A DNA stretch of 64,000 nt from an uncultured Prevotellaceae bacterium (GTDB lineage: Bacteria; Bacteroidota; Bacteroidia; Bacteroidales; Bacteroidaceae), in contig CACZBS010000001.1 of the NCBI GenBank assembly GCA_902779455.1, positions 1 through 64,000 of the forward strand. The letters run 5' to 3'. The notes beneath the pieces were generated by a model. It saw only the letters and a program-made list of their open reading frames with translations, did no database searches and was not told the origin of the DNA. Both the position numbers and the translations under genes were made by a program. The number at the start of each line of letters is the position of its first letter. Within the stretch, counting starts at the first letter, position 1. Shown here piece by piece: positions 9,334 to 16,796 of the stretch.

Positions 9334-9341
9334 TATTTTTG
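9334..9341 (+). promoter_or_regulatory. -7 box of GH36 operon
   Basis: TATTTTTG fits TAnnTTTG and lies about 80 bases before the GH36 start. No -33 TTTG is found. The transcript would begin near 9346 with a leader holding a hairpin, AACTTTTCG (9347-9355) against CGAAAAAGTT (9368-9377). Confidence 0.45.
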
Positions 9342-9421
9342 CAGTAAACTTTTCGAAAGGGCGAAAGCGAAAAAGTTACTGTAACGTAGTTGAATAAAAG
9401 ACAGAACAATAAATCGAAATA

Positions 9422-11593
9422 ATGAAACAGACGATTATCTCACTCCTGATGCTCGCTGGACTCGCCTGCCCGGCAACTGCTGCGACCAACATCAACATCA
9501 CGACCCGCAACACCCAGCTGGTGTTGCAGGTGAAAGACAACGGCCGCCTCTATCAGTCCTATCTTGGCGAGCGGCTCAGCGACGCTACCGACCTCAGTCA
9601 GTTCAGTCAACCCTTCGGCCCTCTGACCAGCACCGCCATCAAAGGCTTCGAGGTCTATCCCGTCATGGGAACCGAGGACTATTATGAGCCGGCTTTCGAA
9701 ATTCGGCATGCCGACGGTCATCCGACGAGCATCCTCAAGTATGTCTCTCACACTCAGAATGGGCATGAGACCGCCATCACTCTTCGCGACGAGCTCTATC
9801 CCGTCACGGTGGTTCTCCACTATGAGGTCTATCCCGATGAAGACATCATTCGCCAATGGACTGAGATCAGCCACGACGAGAAGAAGGGCACCGTCTACAT
9901 CGCCCGCTACGCCTCGTCGATGCTCTACTTCGAGTCGGCGGCCTACTATCTGACGGAGTTTTCGGGCGATTGGGCCAAGGAGATGCAGATGTCGAGCCAG
10001 CCGCTCCGCTTCGGCAAGAAGATCGTCGACTCGCGCCTCGGGGCCCGTGCCAACATGTTTGCATCGCCTTTCTTCATCGTGGGCCTCGGCGCCCCCGCCA
10101 CAGAGGAGCATGGCCACATCCTGATGGGCACGCTGGGATGGACGGGCAACTTCCGCTTCACCTTCGAGGTCGACCACAACGGTGCCCTGCGCATCGTCAG
10201 CGGCATCAACCCTGACGCCTCGACCTATCTGCTGAAACGGGCCGACACGTTCCGCACCCCCGACTTCTACTTCACCCTGTCCACCGAGGGCATTGGCGAA
10301 GGCAGTCGCCGGTTCCAGCGCTGGGCCTTGCGCCATCAGCTCTATAAGGGTGGGGACGACCGCTTGACCCTGCTCAACAACTGGGAGAACACCTACTTCG
10401 ACTTCGACGAAGAGAAGCTGACCGACCTCTTCGGCGAGGCCCACGACCTGGGCGTCGACCTCTTCCTGCTCGACGACGGCTGGTTTGGCAATAAGTATCC
10501 ACGCAAGGACGACCATGCCGGACTGGGCGACTGGCAGGTGACGCGCTCGAAGCTGCCCAACGGCGTGCCCTATCTGGTGAAGGCTGCCAATGAGCGCGGC
10601 GTCGAGTTCGGCATCTGGATTGAGCCCGAGATGGTTAACCCGCAGAGCGAACTGGCAGAGCAGCACCCCGACTGGATCCTGAAGTGGGACGGCCGTGAAG
10701 ACTATTATTTCCGCAACCAGCTGGTGCTCGACCTCAGCAACCCTCGTGTGCAGGACTTCGTCTTCGGTGTCGTCGACAACCTCATGCAGGAGAACCCGCG
10801 TCTGAAGTTCATGAAGTGGGACTGCAATTCGCCCATTACCAACATCTTCTCGCATTATGAGAAGACGCAGCAGGGCAACCTCTACGTCGACTACGTGCGT
10901 GGCCTCTACAATGTGCTCCGCCGCGTCCAGCAGAAGTATCCCGACCTCTACATGATGATGTGCTCCGGCGGTGGCGGCCGCACCGACTTTGAGGGCTTAC
11001 GCTATTTCACCGAGTTCTGGTGCTCGGACAACACCGACCCCGTCGAGCGCCTGTTCATCCAGTGGGGCTATTCCATGTTCATGCCCGCGAAGGCCATGTG
11101 TGCACACGTCACCAACTGGAACAGCCGGGCCTCCGTGAAGTTCCGCGTCGACGTCGCCTTCGCCGGTAAGCTTGGCTTTGACATCGGGCTTAAGTCCTTG
11201 AGCGCCGACGACCTCGAATATTGCCGACAGGCTATTCGCGAATACAACCGCCTGAAGCCCGTCGTCTACAGTCCTGAACTCTATCGTCTCGTGTCGCCAT
11301 ACGAGGGTCAGCACTGCGTCATGCAGCGCGTCAGCGACGACCGTCGCCATGCCCTCGTCTTCGCCTACGACGTCTATCCGCGCTATGGCGAGCCTCAGCT
11401 GCCCACCCGTCTGAGGGGGCTCGATCCCTCAGCCCGCTATCGTGTGCGTGAGGTATGCCTCATGCCCGGCCATCAGAGTTGGCTCGGCTGCCACGACAAG
11501 GTCTACACTGGCGACTATCTGATGAAGGTCGGCATCACTGTCACCTCGGCCAACCCGCTCGTCAGCCACATCATAGAAATCACAAACGAGTAA
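9422..11593 (+). CDS. GH36 alpha-galactosidase, secreted
   Basis: A 723-residue product with signal peptide (MKQTIISLLMLAGLACPATA). It has the classic GH36 order: N-terminal beta-supersandwich (about 25-310), then a TIM barrel with LLDDGWFG (349-356), GIWIEPEMVNP (397-407), FMKWDCNS with nucleophile Asp467, CSGGGGRTDFEG (514-525) and FWCSDNTDP with acid/base Asp536. Length matches the family (about 700-740). The reaction is hydrolysis of terminal alpha-1,6- or alpha-1,3-galactosyl residues. It is first in an operon with the SASA esterase, 30 bases apart, behind an HTCS-type operator. Family assignment is firm; the natural galactoside is not known. Confidence 0.95.
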   Translation: MKQTIISLLMLAGLACPATAATNINITTRNTQLVLQVKDNGRLYQSYLGERLSDATDLSQFSQPFGPLTSTAIKGFEVYPVMGTEDYYEPAFEIRHADGHPTSILKYVSHTQNGHETAITLRDELYPVTVVLHYEVYPDEDIIRQWTEISHDEKKGTVYIARYASSMLYFESAAYYLTEFSGDWAKEMQMSSQPLRFGKKIVDSRLGARANMFASPFFIVGLGAPATEEHGHILMGTLGWTGNFRFTFEVDHNGALRIVSGINPDASTYLLKRADTFRTPDFYFTLSTEGIGEGSRRFQRWALRHQLYKGGDDRLTLLNNWENTYFDFDEEKLTDLFGEAHDLGVDLFLLDDGWFGNKYPRKDDHAGLGDWQVTRSKLPNGVPYLVKAANERGVEFGIWIEPEMVNPQSELAEQHPDWILKWDGREDYYFRNQLVLDLSNPRVQDFVFGVVDNLMQENPRLKFMKWDCNSPITNIFSHYEKTQQGNLYVDYVRGLYNVLRRVQQKYPDLYMMMCSGGGGRTDFEGLRYFTEFWCSDNTDPVERLFIQWGYSMFMPAKAMCAHVTNWNSRASVKFRVDVAFAGKLGFDIGLKSLSADDLEYCRQAIREYNRLKPVVYSPELYRLVSPYEGQHCVMQRVSDDRRHALVFAYDVYPRYGEPQLPTRLRGLDPSARYRVREVCLMPGHQSWLGCHDKVYTGDYLMKVGITVTSANPLVSHIIEITNE

Positions 11594-11623
11594 CTGTCCT
11601 ACACACAATCAATACCCAACCCT

Positions 11624-13633
11624 ATGAAACTCAGAAGCCTTTTCGTCATCCTTTCAGCTGCAGCCGCACTCACGTCAGAGGGGCGGCCCCAGCTGCCGCC
11701 ACTGTTTACCGACAACATGGTTTTTCAGCAACAGGCCGATGCCCCCATCTGGGGACTGGCCAAACCGGGCAAGAAGGTCACCGTCAGCGCCTCATGGAAC
11801 AACGCTACCGTCATCACTACGGCCGACGCTGAGGGCCGATGGCGCACCAGCCTGCGCACACCAGAGGCTGGCGGCCCCTACACCGTCACCGTTAACGACG
11901 GTCAGCGGCTCGTGCTCCGCAACGTCATGGTGGGCGAGGTGTGGCTCTGCTCGGGTCAGTCGAACATGGAGATGCCCATCGACGGCTGGGGCCGCGTGCT
12001 GAACTACGAACAGGAGAAGCAGGAGGCCAACCAATATCCCGACATCCGGCTGCTCCAGGTGAGCCGTCAGACGAGCCCGCAACCCCTGACCGACTTGCAG
12101 ACCAACCTCGGCGGCGGCTGGCAGGTCTGCTCCGCCCAGAGTGTCAAGGAGTTCTCGGCCACCGCCTATTTCTTCGGCCGCAACATCCATCAGACGCAGC
12201 ATGTCGCCGTCGGCCTGATCGACGCCTCCTGGGGCGGCACGTTCATCGAGCCGTGGACCAGCAGCGAGGCCCTCCGCCTCCATCCCGACATGCAGGAGGC
12301 CCTCGACGCCCTCAGCCTCGTGCCTGCTGACAAGTCTGAGCGCGAACGCCTCTACGCCGACCGCCTCGCGGCCTGGAAGCAGCGCGTCATGTCGCTCGAC
12401 CCCGGCTTCGACGACGCCCTGCAGCCGCGGTGGGCCGCCGCCACGTTCGACGGCGACGCCACGTGGCCTACGATGACCATCCCCGTGGAGTGGGAGAAGG
12501 CCGGGCTCGACAACTACGACGGAGCCGTCTGGCTGCGCCGCACGGTCGACCTGCCTGCCTCGTGGGCCGGCCGTAGCGTGACGCTCTCCCTCGGTCCGCT
12601 GGTCGACGACATTGACCACACTTACTTCAATGGTGAACTCGTCGGACAGACCGATGCCTACGGCCAGCAGCGGCTTTACACCATCCCCGCCAGGAAGGTG
12701 AAGGGTGGGCGTGCCGTCATAGCCATGCACATCGTCGACACTGGTGGCGGCGGTGGCCTCTACAGTGCTGCCGACCAGCTCTACCTTGAGTGTCGCGGTG
12801 AGCGCATCGCCCTCGGTGGCCCGTGGCGCTATCAGCCCACCGTGGCCCTCGCCCAGGTTCAGCCCGTGCCCGTCAACGATTCGTCGACGCCCAATCTGGT
12901 CAGCGTACTCTTCAATGCCATGATCAATCCCCTTGTCGGCTTCGCCATCCGTGGCGCCATCTGGTATCAGGGGTGCAACAATGAGCATAAGGGCTATCAG
13001 TATCGCGAGTTGCTTCCGCTGATGATCCGCGACTGGCGCGCCCGCTGGGGCTACGACTTCCCCTTCTACATTGTCCAACTGGCCAACTACAAGCAACTCC
13101 AGACCGAGCCCGGCGACGACGAGTGGGCCGAGGTGCGCGAGGCGCAGGCCATGGCCGCCCGCCACGTCGAGCACTCGGGGCTGGCCTGTCTGATCGACAT
13201 CGGCGAAGCTGGCGACATCCATCCGAAGAACAAGCAGGAGGTGGGCCGCCGGCTGGCGCTCATCGCCCGCGCCAAGAACTACGGTGAGCAGGGACTGGAG
13301 TATTCGGGGCCCCTCTATGAGGGCTATCAGATTGAGGGTCAGGCCATCCGCATCGCGTTCAGTCATGCCCGCGGCCTGCGCACGGCAGACGGCGGGCCGC
13401 TCCGTGGCTTTGCCATTGCCGGCAGCGACCATCGCTGGCACTGGGCCCAGGCCCGCATCGACGGCCAGTCGGTCGTCGTCACGTGTCCCGACGTCAAGGC
13501 TCCGGTCGCCGTGCGCTATGCCTGGCATGTTAACCCCATCTGCAACCTGCAGAACGCCGACGGACTGCCCTGCGTGCCCTTCCGCACCGACGACTGGCCC
13601 GGACTCTCCATCGGCAACCACTGGGCTAACTGA
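11624..13633 (+). CDS. SASA-family acetylesterase (sialate O-acetylesterase-like)
   Basis: A 669-residue secreted protein. The N-terminal part (PPLFTDNMVFQQ, 26-37) and the block EVWLCSGQSNMEMP (nucleophile Ser113) mark the SASA family of SGNH esterases. A GH2-like beta-sandwich is inserted (about 265-400, WLRRTVDLP), and the barrel resumes with IWYQGCNN and DIHPKNKQE, with His533 as the likely catalytic histidine. Bacteroidota members are called sialate O-acetylesterase but many act on acetylated plant polysaccharides. With no sialic-acid genes in the window, a hemicellulose or pectin acetyl group is more likely here. It follows GH36 in the same operon. Strong stem-loops follow the stop. Confidence 0.85.
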   Translation: MKLRSLFVILSAAAALTSEGRPQLPPLFTDNMVFQQQADAPIWGLAKPGKKVTVSASWNNATVITTADAEGRWRTSLRTPEAGGPYTVTVNDGQRLVLRNVMVGEVWLCSGQSNMEMPIDGWGRVLNYEQEKQEANQYPDIRLLQVSRQTSPQPLTDLQTNLGGGWQVCSAQSVKEFSATAYFFGRNIHQTQHVAVGLIDASWGGTFIEPWTSSEALRLHPDMQEALDALSLVPADKSERERLYADRLAAWKQRVMSLDPGFDDALQPRWAAATFDGDATWPTMTIPVEWEKAGLDNYDGAVWLRRTVDLPASWAGRSVTLSLGPLVDDIDHTYFNGELVGQTDAYGQQRLYTIPARKVKGGRAVIAMHIVDTGGGGGLYSAADQLYLECRGERIALGGPWRYQPTVALAQVQPVPVNDSSTPNLVSVLFNAMINPLVGFAIRGAIWYQGCNNEHKGYQYRELLPLMIRDWRARWGYDFPFYIVQLANYKQLQTEPGDDEWAEVREAQAMAARHVEHSGLACLIDIGEAGDIHPKNKQEVGRRLALIARAKNYGEQGLEYSGPLYEGYQIEGQAIRIAFSHARGLRTADGGPLRGFAIAGSDHRWHWAQARIDGQSVVVTCPDVKAPVAVRYAWHVNPICNLQNADGLPCVPFRTDDWPGLSIGNHWAN

Positions 13634-13647
13634 TAGTTTGTTAGCGG

Positions 13648-13706
13648 AGAAGTGGCACTTCTTGAAGGTAATATACCCCTATATTACTATCGAGAAGCGC
13701 CACTTT
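13648..13706. terminator. Nested stem-loop after the esterase gene
   Basis: Outer arms AAGTGGCACTT (13650-13660) and AAGCGCCACTT (13695-13705) pair at 10 of 11 positions. Inside is a perfect inner stem GTAATATA / TATATTAC with loop CCCC. The first arm is itself almost palindromic (AGAAGTGGCACTTCT). There is no long T-run, so it could be a terminator or an mRNA 3' stabiliser. The motif resembles the 22-bp repeat at 564-645. Confidence 0.45.
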
Positions 13707-13755
13707 GTCCATTCCGGGGCGTATGATTGTCCATGCTGAAGTCAGACCTTTTGCC

Positions 13756-13763
13756 TAACTTTG
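13756..13763 (+). promoter_or_regulatory. -7 box of epimerase operon
   Basis: TAACTTTG fits TAnnTTTG; no -33 TTTG is found at the right distance. Transcription would begin near 13770, directly at the large palindrome that follows. Confidence 0.4.
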
Positions 13764-13773
13764 CAGCATCCAG

Positions 13774-13838
13774 GTAGGAGGTGACGTGCCCCACGTCACA
13801 AAACCGCGGATTGTGACGTGGGACACGTCACCTCCTAC
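13774..13838. repeat. 28-bp inverted repeat, 9-nt loop, in the epimerase leader
   Basis: Arms 13774-13801 and 13811-13838 pair at 27 of 28 positions. Each arm carries its own palindrome (GTGACGTG / CACGTCAC). It lies between the -7 box and the epimerase start. It could be an operator, an mRNA 5' hairpin, or a small palindromic repeat element. Confidence 0.75.
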
Positions 13839-13875
13839 TGCAAAAGAGACACATAACTTATAGAGTTATAGAAGC

Positions 13876-14802
13876 ATGGTAACAACCGATGTGCGACATA
13901 CTGCTGACGGACTGTCATTCATCACCTTGACCAACGCCCTCGGAGCGACGGTCGAGCTGTGCACCCTGGGCGCACGCTGGACGCGCTGCTGCGTGCCCGA
14001 CGGCGAGGGCCGGCTGGGCAACGTGCTCGTCGGGAGCGACGACTATGTCAGCGACACGCTCTATCGTGGCGCCATCGTCGGGCGCGTGGCTAACCGCATC
14101 GCTGACGCTAGCTTCGTGCTCGACGGACAGACCTTCCGCCTCGATGCCAACGACGGTCGCCACTCCAACCACGGCGGCTTTTGCGGCTTCGACCGCCGGC
14201 GGTGGGACTACCGCCTGCTGGCCGATGGCGTCTGCTTCACCCTCACCTCGCCCGACGGCGACGGCGGCTACCCCGGTCGCGTCGACGTGGAGGCCACCTA
14301 TCGCTGGACCGACGGCTGCCAGTTGCTGTTGCGCCTTCGCGCCACCGCCGACCGTCCGACCCTGCTGAACCCCACGTGTCATGCTTATTTCAACCTGTCG
14401 GCCGGACAATGCCTGACCATCGCCGACCATCAGTTGCAGACCGATGCCACCCGCTACGTTGAGACGTCGGCCGACCACATCCCGACGGGCCGCGTGCCCA
14501 GCGTCGCGACGACGCCCTTCGACTTCCGCCAGGGCCGGCCGCTCGGACGCTTCCGCTTCAACCATTGCTTTGACGTCCAGTCGGCCACGCTCACCGACCC
14601 CCACTCGGGCCGACGGCTGCAGGTAGAGACGTCGCTGCCCGGACTCCTGCTCTACACCTCAGGCTGGAGCCCACGCCCCTTCGAGGGCGTCTGCCTCGAA
14701 CCGCAATTCTGGCCCGACGCCCCCCATCACCCCGCGTTCCGTCAACCGCTGCTCCGCCCCGGCGACGTCTACGACCACACGGTCAACTTCCGATTCTCCT
14801 AA
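13876..14802 (+). CDS. galM: Aldose 1-epimerase (mutarotase)
   Basis: A 308-residue product without signal peptide. Mutarotase marks: GRVANRIADASF (about 60-71), NHGGFCGFD near 99-107 with the substrate-binding His, PTCHAYFNLS with the catalytic His, and GVCLEPQFWPDAPHHP with the catalytic Glu. It interconverts alpha and beta anomers of galactose or glucose in the cytoplasm, preparing sugar freed by the galactosidases for galactokinase. First gene of an operon with a VCBS protein and a GH3 enzyme. The symbol is given by family; substrate preference is not shown. Confidence 0.85.
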   Translation: MVTTDVRHTADGLSFITLTNALGATVELCTLGARWTRCCVPDGEGRLGNVLVGSDDYVSDTLYRGAIVGRVANRIADASFVLDGQTFRLDANDGRHSNHGGFCGFDRRRWDYRLLADGVCFTLTSPDGDGGYPGRVDVEATYRWTDGCQLLLRLRATADRPTLLNPTCHAYFNLSAGQCLTIADHQLQTDATRYVETSADHIPTGRVPSVATTPFDFRQGRPLGRFRFNHCFDVQSATLTDPHSGRRLQVETSLPGLLLYTSGWSPRPFEGVCLEPQFWPDAPHHPAFRQPLLRPGDVYDHTVNFRFS

Positions 14803-14832
14803 TTATTATTAACTCATTTATTGCATTCTATT

Positions 14833-16779
14833 ATGAAACACGTATTCTGCAACTTCCTGCTGATGAGCGCCGCCATGCTCACAACCACCACGGCCGGCGC
14901 CCAGGTCTTCGAGCAACAGCCCGAGGAGTTCCTGCCCCTGCATCGCGGCACGGCCACCGTGGCCGACTACAATCAGGATGGCTTCGACGACATCTACTAC
15001 GGCGGTGCCAACTGGCTGTTCCCCCAGCCCCCCGAGGGCGAGGTCAACGACGGCAGCTACTTCTACAACTGGTCGGCCTACGGCGTGCTGCTCACCGGGC
15101 AGGGCGACGGCAAGTTCACGGCTAAGTACTCAAACCCCAACGATCAGGACGGCTTCGGCGCCAACGGGCTGCTGCCCCTCTACTGGAACGTGACGCGATG
15201 GCTCGACGTCGACAACGACGGACAGCTCGACGTGCTGACGGGCGGCAAGAGCGAATGCGGCGTATGGGCCGGCGAGGATCCCGACTACATCTATCAGCTC
15301 GTCTATCGCAACCTGGGGGCTGAGCGGGGCTATCAGTTCGAGATCGTGCCGGCCAGCGGACTGCTGCAGGCCATGGACATGGGCCGCAACGACAACTCCT
15401 ACGGCGCCAAGACCGTGGCCATCGGCGACTACGACGGCGACGGGCTGCAGGACATCGCCCTGCTCGGCGAACGCCACTACAAGCGTGAGCCCGGCGACGA
15501 GGAGAACCAGTGGGAGCGCTTCGTGCGCCTGTTCCGTAATCAGGGCGACGGCACCTTCCAGGACCAGCGCGTGTTCAATCCACTGCCTTACGACGTCAAC
15601 CCCCGCGCCGAGGCCCTCTTCGAAATCGACGAGGCGACCTTCGAGCCCGTAGCCACCCGTATGGCTGCGCCCGTCAGCAACGGCTCCATCCGCTTTGCCG
15701 ACCTCAACGGCGACGGCCTCCTCGACCTGGTCTACACCGGATGGCGCGACGGCAACTTCGGCGGCGGTTGCTTCTACATCTACAAGAACCTGGGCAATGG
15801 CGAGTTTGAGGAACTGACCATCGACACCGACGTCTTCGTCGGCTGCTACGAGAGCGAACTGGCCATTGCCGACTTCAATGGCGACGGCTGGCTCGACATC
15901 CTCTCGCTCGGCACGCCCAACCAGGGCGACAAGCGCGCCGACGTCTACCTGAACACCGGCATGGGCGACTTCACGTTCGTGCGTAGCGACGTCGACGGCG
16001 GCAATGGGCTCTATGGCCTCTCTGCAGCTGCTGCCGAGGCAGTCGACGTCAACAACGACGGACTGGTCGACGTCATTGCCACCGGCTGGACACCCGTCAA
16101 CGACTTGGGATGGGGCAGCTTCGTCTTTATGCAGAACCCTGACAACACGTTCACGGCTGAGACGTCGGGCTTCGGGCTGACCGAATCGGGCAGCTTCGCC
16201 CTCGGCGACTTCTATGGCCGCAACGTCAAGGACGTGTTCAGCTTCCACTGCGGCTGGGACGGCGACTGGAAGCTTGAGTCGCGCATCTATAAGAATGTCT
16301 ACGGCGAGAATACGCTGCCCGAGGCCCCGACCGGCGTTGAGGCTACCTATGCCGACGGCCGCATCGTCGTCAGGTGGGAGGCTGGTAGCGACGCGGAGAC
16401 AGCCCAACCGGCACTGGCCTACAACGTCAGCGTCCGCAACCGCGCCACGGGCTGGACTGCCCAGCTGCTGCCCGCCAACCTCGAGACCGGCCGGCTGCTG
16501 ACCTATCGCGACGTGCAGACGCTGGTGCGCAGCGAGGAGGATGTCCTCACGTTTGCGGTCAGCGTGCCCGAGGGCGACTATGAGGTGGGGGTGCAGACCG
16601 TCGACCTCTGCGGCGCCGCCAGTCCCTTCGCCACGACGACCTATGCCAGCGCCATCCGCTCGCTGACCGAAGACGGCAGCGGGGCTGAAGCTCCCACCTA
16701 TAACCTTGCAGGCCAGCGCGTCAGCCCTCAGGCCAGCGGTCTGCTGGTGCAGCAGGGAAGGAAAATCGTCAGGAAGTAA
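14833..16779 (+). CDS. Secreted FG-GAP/VCBS propeller protein with FN3-like domain and C-terminal tag
   Basis: The ATG at 14833 begins a signal peptide (MKHVFCNFLLMSAAM then LTTTTAGA); an earlier TTG at 14821 is less likely. The body carries at least six calcium-type repeats (DYNQDGFDD, DVDNDGQLD, DYDGDGLQD, DLNGDGLLD, DFNGDGWLD, DVNNDGLVD), enough for a six- or seven-bladed propeller. An FN3-like domain (about 500-610, GVQTVDLCGAASPFA) and a tag (YNLAGQRVS...GRKIVRK) follow. It is the closest relative of the gene at 57602. No catalytic function is known for this architecture; surface glycan binding or an unrecognised enzyme are both possible. It lies between epimerase and GH3 with short gaps. 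Confidence 0.8.
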   Translation: MKHVFCNFLLMSAAMLTTTTAGAQVFEQQPEEFLPLHRGTATVADYNQDGFDDIYYGGANWLFPQPPEGEVNDGSYFYNWSAYGVLLTGQGDGKFTAKYSNPNDQDGFGANGLLPLYWNVTRWLDVDNDGQLDVLTGGKSECGVWAGEDPDYIYQLVYRNLGAERGYQFEIVPASGLLQAMDMGRNDNSYGAKTVAIGDYDGDGLQDIALLGERHYKREPGDEENQWERFVRLFRNQGDGTFQDQRVFNPLPYDVNPRAEALFEIDEATFEPVATRMAAPVSNGSIRFADLNGDGLLDLVYTGWRDGNFGGGCFYIYKNLGNGEFEELTIDTDVFVGCYESELAIADFNGDGWLDILSLGTPNQGDKRADVYLNTGMGDFTFVRSDVDGGNGLYGLSAAAAEAVDVNNDGLVDVIATGWTPVNDLGWGSFVFMQNPDNTFTAETSGFGLTESGSFALGDFYGRNVKDVFSFHCGWDGDWKLESRIYKNVYGENTLPEAPTGVEATYADGRIVVRWEAGSDAETAQPALAYNVSVRNRATGWTAQLLPANLETGRLLTYRDVQTLVRSEEDVLTFAVSVPEGDYEVGVQTVDLCGAASPFATTTYASAIRSLTEDGSGAEAPTYNLAGQRVSPQASGLLVQQGRKIVRK

Positions 16780-16796
16780 AGTCGTCAGACGTAATC

